Part shown: piece by piece, positions 46,377 through 56,635 of the stretch
How positions within the stretch are numbered: position 1 is the stretch's first letter
How the letters are laid out: each line of letters opens with the position of its first letter
Assembly (NCBI GenBank): GCA_021234155.1
Contig: JAJEKV010000004.1
Coordinates: 24,025,122-24,089,121 of the forward strand
DNA: 64,000 nt
Origin: Isoetes taiwanensis
Taxonomy: Eukaryota; Streptophyta; Lycopodiopsida; Isoetales; Isoetaceae
Reading direction: 5' to 3'
Position numbers and translations under genes: made by a program
The notes under the pieces: model-generated
Database searches by the model: none
What the model was told of the DNA's origin: nothing
What the model saw: the letters and a program-made list of their open reading frames with translations, nothing else

Positions 46377-46794
46377 TAAATGTAATATACTTTAGTAACA
46401 CGGAAAAGAAACAATTCATATGACAAGTACTCATGTCAACTCAAGCTGACCTGCAAAATCTTGTCAACCATATTTCTTTGCTATATGTCCTATTATGCGA
46501 CCACACACTGCTCAATAAACATTATTTCTTAATTACATCTTTCCTTGGCTACTGCTCCTAGGATGTAAACCATCATGTAAGAGGGTAAGCATGTGAATCA
46601 ATGAATGCCAAATATGCAAACAAGCAAGCAACTCAATAGTTCAATGGTAATAAGAACATCTGCGTCTGGAAGCAATGAATCTTCCAAGACTGCCCATTGC
46701 TATGCACTTCTTGCTGTCTAATCATGGTGCCGATTCATTTAGATAATCTGTATTCTGTCCAGCTGCAGCATTTCATTGGCTTTATTGATGCATG

Positions 46795-47818
46795 AAGTAA
46801 GTGATGTGCAATATTTTTACAGAAATCTAGCAAGTTGTCAAGCATAGGTACTAGAAGGTCTACAAGTTTCAAATGCAAACAGTTTCTCAATCCCATAGTG
46901 TTTCATATTTTTGGACCTTAAAATTAAAAGATGGAACATATTCAGGGCATACGTACTGCTAGCATAAAACTTAAATCAATCACAAATGGAATATTTCTTT
47001 GTTTCAAGAAATCCTTCCTCGTATCGCAGCCTCAAAAGAGGATCGTGAACCTTAAATTTCCAATAAGAGCACAATGCATAGCTAGCATTTCAAAGTCTAG
47101 GATGTTCATTTGCATATAATCACATCTTTGGCAACTGTCGATAAACAAAACTAACTAGATCATTTGGAACTCTAGGAAAATGAGCATGCAGCTCCTCTCT
47201 ATACAGTCCACTAATGCAAAAATTGTAGAGCTAACATTGTAAGAACCTTACACTGCCTGGCTTGCAACTTCAGCATAACAATTGTTCGTATAACAGATAC
47301 GGGCAATGATACAACCTCTATGGCAGCTGCCATGATAGCGTCAATACCAGTTTTGAATCCTCCATCTACTCGCAAAACAACTATTTCTCCTAGTCCTACA
47401 AAGAAGTACCTTAGAGGACAATAGAATTTAACTGAATCCTTGGCATAAATGAATTGTTAATTAACATCTCCTATAATTTACCAAGGTAAATTATCACAGG
47501 CAATGATCAAAGCTTCTAACCTAACGAGTTTTTGAGAAGCCTAATTCCGAGGAGCACCAGCCTCAATCCCACAATGGAATTTGGCTCTGCCATTTTGGAC
47601 TCTCTTGATGCAAAACTTACGATATCATCTATTAGGCCTATCTCTATCTCGTTCAAATTTGTGCTTTTTCGTGAAAGAAGGCTTTCATATATAGAAATTT
47701 ATCAAATTTGTGCCTTTTTCGTGAAAGAGGGGTTTCATATTAGAAATTTATACAACTCATTTGCACGTTTTATTATTCAATTCGGCATTGCCTGAACATC
47801 GAACTATTTTGCCCATCG
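46795..47818. repeat. Module B, copy 2
   Basis: Direct repeat of 23397-24424. It ends near gaactattttgcccatcg. A short insertion (gttaattaacatctc, about 47456) and a fuller sequence near 47560 distinguish it from copy 1. Confidence 0.85.
47257..47395 (-). pseudogene. Glutamate synthase (GOGAT) exon remnant, copy 2
   Basis: Same 139-base exon as 23890-24028 with the same internal deletion and frame loss, reading VLRVDGGFKTGIDAIMAAA and ARICYTNNCYAEVASQ. Here the first cysteine of C-x-TNNC is kept but the donor has become GC. The shared deletion shows that the pseudogene was already broken before module B was duplicated. Confidence 0.75.
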
Positions 47819-49651
47819 TGCCCAAACACCAATGGAGACATGCATAATTAGGCTCTATGGCACGAGAATTGCATTTTAAGGCATTTCTTGATGCTGAAAC
47901 TCGCTGATAGGCAATCATACATATCAAGCAGAAGAGTGTGTTTTCTTCTTTCCCTATCTTGCATTTTCTTAGGTAATTGGAAACTTCTTTCACTTCTAGC
48001 CTCTACTTAGACTTTTGATTATAACCATGTATATCCAATCTAGGCATAACCATGTAAATCCAATGTAGGCCCTTCTTAACATTTAACCTCAACATCATAA
48101 CAATGTAAATCCAATCTAGACATAACTAGGTAAATCCAATCTAGACCCCTCTACAACATATACCTCGGATGTAATAATTCAAAATTTACCATTTAAATAT
48201 TGCATTATTATTAACTTAAACTTCACGAGAACCACCCCAAATTATCAAGTCCAACTTGAGAGACATAAAATAATATCATATAGATAAATCATGATGATGT
48301 GGATAATGCAATTAGCCAGTATTTGATACCGGTTATCTTTCACCCCGTTGTAAACTTGCAGAATTACCCCACACATATTCAAGATAGTTCTATAGGTAAC
48401 CATGACGAGACAAGGTAATTTTGAGCACCATCACTTGATTCTCGCCCTGGATTTGCCCCAGCCCGGACTGGCCAGCACCACTTTCACGAATCAGCATGTA
48501 TCGCTATGTACAGGATCATCTCGCTATGTGGAAAATTATTTGCAGATACAACAATGCCAAAAAGTACCGGTGTAATAATGCCAAAAATACAGACATCATG
48601 AATTAAGGAACCACTTATTTTGCTAGTATTTGCAATAAATTAGACGTTTGCCGTCAACATTGCCCATAAATATAATGCATCATTAACAAGCCCAAAGTGA
48701 ACATATGTAAAAATGCAAAACAGGTTGATCAGATCTGGCTCATATTGAATTGAGACTTATTGTTTTATTCGCAAAGTCCTTGCTTATTGTGGTGATTGCA
48801 ATATCCCTTAGTCTTGTGGATGATGATTAATTCATTTTGTCTACATAGCATCTATGTAGATGCGATAGCATATATGTACATGTGATGAAGTATAGAGGAT
48901 TTGTGTGACATTTCGACATCATAGAAAAATAAGTATAATTTTTATTACAATATCATGGGCTCAATTAGCAATTGTGAAATATTAGCAACACCCAGCACAG
49001 AGAGTACCACGGGCTTCCATAGATACACAAAAGCAACCAGACATACCTTATCCATAACAACAATGATGACAACAGCTAGGAAAAGATTTTGGTTAATGAG
49101 AGATGAGCGATGCACCACTAGGGCACCAATTCCTAGGATGCCAAATATTTCTGGACAATAGTATAATTGACACAGATGAACAATCTACTACCAAGTACTT
49201 GAAGCATTTGATTATTTCTTCAAGTACTTCAAAGGCAAATTTTAGATATAGTTAATGCCATTTCCACTGCCAGGAAAACAAGAACTACATCGCATGCCAC
49301 AAAAAGTTTAAACTTCATCTTATGCCAAAAGTTTCAACTGGCTTGGCTGCTCTTTTAACTGCTATCTTTTTTTTAGCTCCATCCATCCATCCATCCTGGA
49401 GACTGAGAGTTGATTGGCTTTGAGGTATAGCTTTCCTTGTGGTCTTACAGATCCTATGCCAGCTATATTATATTTACCCTCATCCATGTGGGTTTGTGGC
49501 ATATTCCAAGTATATGTCAGTATATGCTCGAAAACATGACTTTGAAGTGTGATTTAAGCCATTTCACTCTCGGGTCACGGAGGGCAACCCTCCGTGCACA
49601 GCACCTTGTTTTTTATACTCTACATTTGTCAAGCAATAAAATGTGAAGCTT
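47819..49651. other. Gene-poor AT-rich region
   Basis: A run of ccatgtaaatccaatctagg-like units at about 48020-48150 forms a weak minisatellite (four copies of taaatccaat-tag). The phrase ggtaattttgagcaccatc at 48414 also occurs at 25549. Small frames (48955-49161, 49437-49646) have no recognised domain. Confidence 0.5.
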
Positions 49652-49777
49652 TATGGGGTAGACTGCATTATACAGACCCCTCCCTTGTGTCGCTGGTATC
49701 TGGCCCTCCAGGCTTGGATTGGAGGGCTGGGATTGTGCCACGTCGGACGGGGCTGTATAATGCAGTAGTCCCACTTT
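49652..49777. mobile_element. Small TIR element (MITE), about 110-126 bp
   Basis: actgcattatacag at 49662-49675 is inverted at 49753-49766, extended by cccc/gggg inside and by a less perfect ttatggggt/accccataa-like match outside. The interior also folds (ggccctccag with ttggagggct). No target duplication is certain. In module A copy 1 only the terminal gactgcattatacagc remains. Confidence 0.65.
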
Positions 49778-49796
49778 ATGTCTTGCGAATTGGATT

Positions 49797-49990
49797 TTTT
49801 CTGCCTGCTAATTTTTTGATAACGCGGGCTTCTGATTGAATCGAGATAATTTTTGGATAACGCGGGCTTCTGAGATAATTTTTGGATAACGCGAGCTTCT
49901 GATTGAATCGAGAAACTCTGCAGATTTAATCTGCATGAATAAGTAGAAGTAGATTTGGCCCAAATTATTGGATAACGCGGGCTTCTGGCT
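49797..49990. repeat. Minisatellite upstream of the 50110 gene
   Basis: The unit ttggataacgcgggcttctg followed by attgaatcgag occurs four times with small losses, ending about 120 bases before the start codon. The inverted copy at about 23170-23310 has three units. It may sit in the promoter or leader; the CGCG core makes it unusually CpG-rich for this region. Confidence 0.8.
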
Positions 49991-50109
49991 GAATGGTGCA
50001 GATCTAACCCGGGAAATATCGAATTTCCTAGAACCGTTAGATTTAATTCCTCGTGAATAAGTAGATGGCTTACGTTAGTTGTTCCTGCGTTTGCTGAGAA
50101 GAGATAGAG

Positions 50110-50775
50110 ATGGCGATAGCTAAAGGACGATCAATGAAGGATTGGAAGCAGTTTTCGGAGAGCTCTGGCGTTGATTCATGCACTTTACTTCACTATTTGA
50201 TTGCATTAGCAGACGTTGAAGAGCTGAGGCAGAATAAAGAGTCTCTGATTGCGCACTTGATAGCATCCACTTCAACAACTGAGGATCCATGCCCTGCTCT
50301 AGGCATCCAACAACAATCAAAAGGTTTGTCAGATTTAGATTTGCATAAACAAGAAGTTGTAAAAACTAAAGAAGACGAAAAGATGATATCTATAGAACGA
50401 AAAGTGGAAGAGGGGTACAAGAAAGAGCAGGACAGAAAGAAAATCCAGAGGCCAGACATGCCAAAGATCCAAGATCCAGTTATCAAGCCTAAGATCCAAG
50501 TCCAAAAGAAGCAGAATTCGAAGTTAGCATTCGAAGACGAAAAGATTATATCCATCAAACGAAAATTGGAAGAGTACAAGAAAGCGCGGGACATAAAGAG
50601 ACAACACACAATCCAGGTAATCCAGGATCCACTTAGCAAGAAGCAGCCTCCATCTAGCAAGATCCAAGTCAAGAAGAAGCGAAAGTTGGAGATTATAAGA
50701 AAACAATGCACAAGGGATATGCACAGGATGCCTTCTCTTTGCAGTGGACCTAGGAAGCTAGGTTCTACACTTTAA
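50110..50775 (+). CDS. Unidentified basic coiled-coil protein, 221 residues
   Basis: This is the longest intact ORF in the window. The first about 65 residues are mixed and helical (DWKQFSESSGVDSCTLLHYL). The rest is Lys/Glu/Gln-rich, with an internal duplication: EDEKMISIERKVEEG-YKK (about residues 88-106) and EDEKIISIKRKLEEYKKAR (about 144-162), each followed by PKIQ/SKIQV-type words and a basic cluster KKKRKLE that could be a nuclear signal. I recognise no enzyme or domain. The 5' part and upstream region are duplicated inverted at 22733-23383. The start ATG follows gagatagag and is shared by both copies. AATAAA-like signals follow at about 50900. It may be a real single-exon gene or one exon of a longer gene. 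Confidence 0.6.
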   Translation: MAIAKGRSMKDWKQFSESSGVDSCTLLHYLIALADVEELRQNKESLIAHLIASTSTTEDPCPALGIQQQSKGLSDLDLHKQEVVKTKEDEKMISIERKVEEGYKKEQDRKKIQRPDMPKIQDPVIKPKIQVQKKQNSKLAFEDEKIISIKRKLEEYKKARDIKRQHTIQVIQDPLSKKQPPSSKIQVKKKRKLEIIRKQCTRDMHRMPSLCSGPRKLGSTL

Positions 50776-51336
50776 GTCCTTTTAGCTCACATTGGATATG
50801 TTTTTTCTTTTGTATATACATTATTTTCATTCTTTCTATATTGAGAAGAATTCTCCACATGTACATACGCCATTGGCTGGGGCTTTTCCAACCACAACAA
50901 TAAAATGATGTTATTCTCTCATAATATATGTTGTTTGTGGTTACTGTCAGTCACGTATCTCTTTGCACCCTAAGCAACATTTTCTACAAGAATTGACATT
51001 TTAATCATCTCAACTTGTAGTGGGCCTAATCACTCATTCCGCTTCCTTCGACTCTCAAAATTAATCTTGATCTTTCTATGGAATATAAAACAAATCCTCT
51101 TATTATTTGAATTAGTAAAACATTGAGATTTAAATCAAGCCCTCAAGCTTCCAGATAGCATCGCTTTGCAAGTAATAACCATCGATGGTTTTGACATTCA
51201 AAAGTATCATGACTGTGTGTGCCTTGATGCATTTTCTTAAAAAAACCTTATCCCAACATACAATCGATATATGCACATACCCTTGAACATCTTCCTATTT
51301 GAACATATCATGTTACCATACTTGGAAAATGTTGCA
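50776..51336. other. 3' flank and spacer
   Basis: T-rich sequence suited to a 3' untranslated region (aataaaatgatg at about 50900), then unique AT-rich DNA with no gene. Confidence 0.5.
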
Positions 51337-51351
51337 CCTTGTAATATGTTT

Positions 51352-51931
51352 TTTTTTTGAAGAACTGTGTCAGCAATTTATTAAAAGAATGGTAATGTTA
51401 CAAAGCAAGTGAGGAGGAAGGAGAACTGCCCCAAAGAGACAGTGATACCTCGACACTCCACAACAACTACAACTCTACTGCTGTACAAACTGACCATCAC
51501 CATCTACCACACCCAAGAAGTCCCGCCAAATGGAAAACTTCCGCTCTACTAATCCCGGGAACACCAAAAAGCTTTGAAATAGCTTGTACCTGAGTCGAGG
51601 AATCAGAGAGGCTGCAGGCTGCTGAATCCCCTGAAAGATCCACAACCGCCGCCGCTTCCAAATCAACCACACCAACCAAGCCACACACAGATGCAAGGCT
51701 TGCTGCCGTACGAGCGGCCAAGCACCAGGATATACATGAAGCAGCAATTGTTGGCTAGTCAATCTCACCTGAAACAGAGTCCTGACCCAATCCCAGGCAA
51801 CCTGCAAGTGAGGGCATAAAACCAGACAATGCTCCACAGTCTCACGATGAAGGCCACAACAAGGGCAAAGAGGGCTCACACCCAGCCTAAACTGACTCAC
51901 AAACACATTCACCCTGATACAGCGGTGCACC
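51352..51931 (-). mobile_element. Very short 5'-truncated LINE (zf-RVT only)
   Basis: On the minus strand the insert ends in a short poly-A (T run from 51352). It is flanked by a 15-bp target duplication, ccttgtaatatgttt, at 51337-51351 and 51932-51946. It encodes only the C-terminal zinc-binding domain of ORF2: HRCIRVNVFVSQFRLGV, CPCCGLHRETVEHCLVLCPH (51957-51475). The sequence differs from the LINE at 26563, so it is another L1-type family. Confidence 0.92.
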
Positions 51932-51946
51932 CCTTGTAATATGTTT

Positions 51947-52329
51947 AGTATCTTCATTTAACATTTTCATCTATAACCTATATAAAGTGCCCATAACCTT
52001 AGCCATGGAGAGTTGCATCCTTTTCTGCCTTCAAATCTTGTTATACGAGATTAGACCCATGCAGAGCTGAGCTTTGTTCTCAGAAGTTACTAGTGTTTTT
52101 GTTTAAAAAGGTGTCTAAAAACATAATAGCAGAAACCTCATGGAATGGTTTTTCAAAGGCTACGTCGTATCATATTTACAAATTTACAAGCGAAGACGAA
52201 ATTAGCCAGAAGAAGGTATGCAAAAGTTCTTCCACATTCCTGTTATTTGTATTATCAGCATCCATTCTCCGTTGTCTGTTGCCAGGACATGACAGAAAGT
52301 CCCAGGTTTTATAAGGATCTAGTTAGGTT
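51947..52329 (+). other. Upstream part of PPR pseudogene or spacer
   Basis: Frames at 52093-52408 overlap in three phases; WNGF-KGYV near 52150 may be an eroded PPR motif. Not secure. Confidence 0.3.
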
Positions 52330-53960
52330 TCATAGGTTCGGGCTGAAAATGATAAGGGTGCCCTGGATAAGTTTTGGCAAACAAGAGGAACGAAGCCTGA
52401 TAAAATAGTCTTTCTTACAATTTTAAATTTCTGCTGTAACCCAGAAGCTCTACCAAATGGTAAACTTATACATGCTTGCATTATTCAGGGTGATCTTGCA
52501 ACAACTGCTCTCATTAAAATGTATGATAATTGTGGATACTTAGAGTGCGCACTTAAAATTTTTGAATGAAATACTTGAGCCAGATGCAATCTCATGGGCA
52601 AAATGATAACAGCATATTCCCAAGATGGCAATTGTGAGAACGCTATGCGACTGTGCAATTGCAAGGTAGTAGACCTGCGTGGCTATGTTTAGCCCTGTTC
52701 TCAGTCTCCTTTCAAAAGAAATGGCATTAGCAGATGGTAAGATGGTACAGGCCAATACCATCAGTCATAAAACAGAACGAGATTTAGGCATTGCATTTGT
52801 TGATATGTATGGGAATTGTGGAGAGTCTAGGCGATGCTAACAAAATGTTCACAAAGATTAATTAATGAAATCTCATTTCGTGGAATACTCCAATTTATTA
52901 GCAGATGTTAGCAGATGAAGTCTCTTATATCAGCATTTTTACCATGTGGTGATCTGTTGGCATGTCCGGAGTGGGAAACTCATGTTGCTAGTGATACCTT
53001 GAGTTCACGCGTAGAATCAAGAAATGCTCTTATTGGCATGTATGGGAAATGTGGGAGCTTAGACGCTGCAGTCACATTCTTCAACATAGAACCGCAACCA
53101 AATGTGCTTGCCTCACATATACAAAATGGGCACAACAAGCATGCCGTCCAAGTATTGAAAGGATAATATCTGAGGGCATTAAACCAAGTGAAGTCACCTT
53201 CTTGACTCTCATCAGGGACATGCATTAATGACGAAGCCCTTGCAGATGGTAAAATGTTCTACTCTCATATAATTATTAGTAGATTTGATACTCTAGACAA
53301 GGCTGTGAATGGTTCTCTAATTATTATGTACATCAAATGTGTATTTACAGGCTGCTCATGAGGTCTTGGAAAGAATGCAAGAGAAGATTCTAATTGTCTG
53401 GAATACTATGATTTTTGCAAAACATGGGCAAAATACTACTGCAATACAGTTGTTTCAGAATATGTCACGGGAATCTGTTATTCCAAATGAGATTACGTGA
53501 CTTTCAGTGCTTCATTCTTGTGCTGGCTTTTCTGCCCTAATTGTGTACATGCTATAATCAGCAGCAGAGCTGATTTTGGTTCTATAGTAGGAAATGATGC
53601 ATGGAAAATGTGGAAGGTTGATAGATGCGCACAGAATATTCGGGATAAAAAATCAAGAGGTGATCTCATAGACAGCAACACTTCCATCGCATGCCCAATA
53701 TGGTCATGGCAATGGAGGAGCCATTAAAATTCTGCCAGAAATGAAAGAGTTAGGCTTGAAGCCAGACAATAGCACACTCGTCACTCTCCTAACAGGATGC
53801 AATCATGCTGGATTGTTTATGGAAGGCTATCAATGTTTTGTTTTAGCAACTTTGATGCTATACCCATGATAGAACATTACCATTGTTTGAATTACCTACA
53901 CAGACTTGGGGGCGGTTAGACAAGATGTGCGATCTGTTGGATGGAACGCCCTATGTCTCA
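52330..53960 (+). pseudogene. Pentatricopeptide repeat (PPR, PLS-type) protein pseudogene
   Basis: Successive eroded repeats can be read across frames: KPDKIVFLTIL and LIKMYDNCGYLECALKIF with EPDAISW (52390-52600); ALADGKMVQ and FVDMYGNCG (52720-52840); NALIGMYGKCGSLDAAVTFF (53020-53085); WNTMIFAKHGQ and SVIPNEIT (53395-53500); and GAIKILPEMKELGLKPDNSTLVTLLTGCNHAG (split) with EHYHC and a GR-GRLD-like end (53715-53930). Plant PPR proteins of this kind bind organellar RNA and carry about 35-residue units with these words. At least eight stops or frameshifts make it non-functional. There are no introns, as usual in this family. An E-like C-terminal region may follow to about 54100. Confidence 0.88.
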
Positions 53961-56218
53961 AAGTTTGCTTTACCCTGCAATTTCACTTCCAGAAATTGCA
54001 TCCGCACTCTCTGACATATATTGCAACAGCAGTGCCAGTTCCGCATTCATAACAAGTCTGGAATGTTTGCCACTTCTAATTTTTCTAACCTGTTTGGAAA
54101 TATTGATTGAAGCAACATACTTGAACAATATTAATAGTTATAAAAATGCTTAGTACAGGCAGAAGATTTCATGAGGGAGGAAGCCTGCTTGGGAAACAGG
54201 TTGTGCCATATAAACTGGGAAGGTTGAATTATCTCAGATAGCTTGTAAGTCCAGCCCGTTCAGGTTATTCACTGCGACCAATAAGCTCTTGAATTTACAC
54301 AGGAATTGACTGATCATACAGGTTTCTTTGGCATCTGGTAACTTGATTATACAATCTTCTGACAGGAGTTTGGCTTGATCATTACAAATGATAGATCACA
54401 CTGACTAGACTGAAAAGAAAAATATGTGATGCAAGTAACATGATTGGAAGAGGATACTGTGCTGCAATATAATTGGAAGGAAGGACACGTGTCCAACTTT
54501 TGCGATAATGAATTATGAATCTAATTGGGACCCACATTTAGGAAGGCAGAGTATGATTTATCCGCTAGTTTCTTAGGATCTCATGCATCTATGTAACATT
54601 TCTGCCCTTAATAAGGATGCTTTACAACTAGATTTTAGAGGCTGCAGGCATTCAGTGACATTTCATGCTCTAGTTTCATTTCTTTGCCGTTGAGCTCAAA
54701 GTAGGAAAGCACATCCATCCATCGATCCAAGCTCTTCAATTGATGAATCAAAATTGTTAGTCCAATGGCATCCTGTGCATAAACTTCCACAGTGCAAATG
54801 CGAGTTACATTTGAAACCTTGGTGGTGTTGTTGCTTTGATGAAAAATGTTTGTGATGTCAAGGTCATGTGTGCAACAACAGATGGTCACTGTGCAGCTGT
54901 ACATCTCTCAACGGTGTAGCGGAAATAAAGTCCGCTTTCTTGAGGAGTGGATTGTGAAAAGATAGAATGCATGCTACAAAACGCGACTCGAGACTCGAAA
55001 TTGAGAATATATATAAGGGCCTACCATATCGACATATTATTTTCATGGACAAATTGCAGAAGATACCGAAGAGAAGAGTCAAGTAAAACTGGTACCGAAG
55101 CCTAAGGTTTGAATCTCTTGACCATGTCGATTTTGCATTTAATGCTCTCATTCTTATGTTGACAATCAATTTTGCTCGCAGGATATCATACAAATACTCA
55201 AAATCATGATGGAACAATTGCTGAAGTATGACATAGGATGAAGGTAAGTATTATGAGTTCCTAGAAACAGAAATGTCAAAATACTATCTGCAAGAATGTT
55301 TGTTATGAAACCTCCAGGAAAGAAAAGTTGTAGCCCCTTACTATAGGCAGCACAGTGTTAAGTGTTAAATTGATTGCATCATTGTCCTCAAGGAGTTGAC
55401 TGCAGGGCACTGTGAAGGAGTTACTAATCGATCTTAAGCCTTTAACATCTGGTTTTCCAAATTTCTGTATGGTTTATAGAATGCAAATAGAACATGAAAT
55501 GTTGATGATGTTCTTTGCAATTTTAACAATGAGATTTCTGGTACTCAATACACAAGACTTCTAGTAAACACTTCATATTTTTCTTATTGTTTATTCTGTA
55601 TGGTACAGCTGGGATCAGCACTCCAGGTTACCGCGTGGGAAGAATCTAAAGGTCAATGCTGAGCAAGCTGATCAAAACGCCTGTTGCTAGGAGCTTCAAA
55701 GCACCTCCTACAGCACTGGGCAAAATGCTGATGGAAGTACAAATTGGATCACAAACAGGGTTTTGGAGGTATACTTTGGGAAACCGTTTAATAGTAACAA
55801 GATTTGTGCTTCTTAAACAAACAACTAGATTTTCTGAAACTTAATGGTTTGAAGCTTTACAAAAATTGGGTCATGGATTAGAAGAAGCAATTTCATTCTT
55901 TTGTTGACCTAGCAATCTAGCTGACAGGATATCATAAACCATTACGTTATGCTATTCAGCTTCCATAAGTATATAAGTGATACAGGTTGCATGTTAAGGA
56001 GACGGAATTCAGTTATATTTTATGATGATCTCCTGGAAAAGTTTAAAAGGCCTAGTTAAACATCTAACTTTGGCCATCGTCTTTCATAAGATGAGCACCC
56101 AAACCACAAAGGCAGCTAACAGATGTAGTTATGGTCATATCATTACCTGCAGCCTAGAGTATTGTTTGCCAACATACTATGCGCAATAGAGATGGCCTCT
56201 TGAGATAATTCTCTAGAT
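53961..56218. other. Spacer with unassigned exon-like pieces
   Basis: The minus-strand frames 54635-54904 and 54864-55217 are open but unrecognised. A plus-strand piece between an acceptor (gtacag, about 55610) and donor (gag-gtatac, about 55768) is intron-flanked in appearance but contains stops in each frame that I checked. A cgactcgagactcg phrase near 54985 resembles the palindromes of the foldback at 17086-17441. Confidence 0.35.
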
Positions 56219-56635
56219 CTAGACAAGAACTCTTCTCCAAGTTTGGTCATAAGTTACCAAATCACAGTAGCGTGGATCACAGGCCTGCAAGTAGCTGGTA
56301 TAATTGGCACTCATGTTGAAGGCTACATTTTTTGTGTTCAAAGAGTAGTAGCATTGCTTTTTGGAAGGAGCATCCCAGTAATATTCATCACTTGTATTGT
56401 ATGGATTTTCCCTAAAGGCTTGTAGAACTGAAAAGAGAGACCTCATTAATGGCCCATACTTGCATTCATCATTGCATCCTCCCACACATGGCCCTGCTGT
56501 TTTGTTCATCAATGCCTCTGTTCTTAGAAGAAGTTGAAGTAGTATAGCCTGTATGAACAGGAAGCTGCAATATTTTTCAAGCAAACAACTTGACTTAGTA
56601 AAACATGAGCTTGGTCTTTGGTCATTGGTACTCAT
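56219..56635 (-). CDS. Unidentified secreted glycoprotein-like ORF, 138 residues
   Basis: The minus-strand ORF starts at an ATG and is open for 138 codons. Residues about 20-42 form a hydrophobic segment (CSFLFIQAILLQLLL) that could be a signal anchor. The following part has N-glycosylation sequons NKT, NTS, NMS and NYT, and regularly spaced cysteines (CVGGCNDEC; KQCYYS; ACDPRYCD). The Cys and Trp/Tyr content is unlike chance frames here. The last residues after DQTW may be intron, so the true end is uncertain. I cannot name the family; an extracellular or membrane protein, or one exon of one, is the reasonable reading. Confidence 0.45.
   Translation of the reverse strand: MSTNDQRPSSCFTKSSCLLEKYCSFLFIQAILLQLLLRTEALMNKTAGPCVGGCNDECKYGPLMRSLFSVLQAFRENPYNTSDEYYWDAPSKKQCYYSLNTKNVAFNMSANYTSYLQACDPRYCDLVTYDQTWRRVLV

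Larger units (their letters stand above)
36647..46734. repeat. 10.1-kb tandem duplication, unit 2
   Basis: Second unit, 10088 bases, ending at atcatggtgccgat before unrelated tcatttagataatctg. Patches at about 36950-38830, 39190-39510 and 43740-44230 differ strongly from unit 1 while long stretches elsewhere (for example 44660-45900) are almost identical. Confidence 0.93.

Noticed and set aside
50193-50711. 172-codon minus-strand ORF
   Set aside because: It is antisense to the intact plus-strand ORF at 50110-50775, and the duplicated start codon and upstream region support the plus strand.
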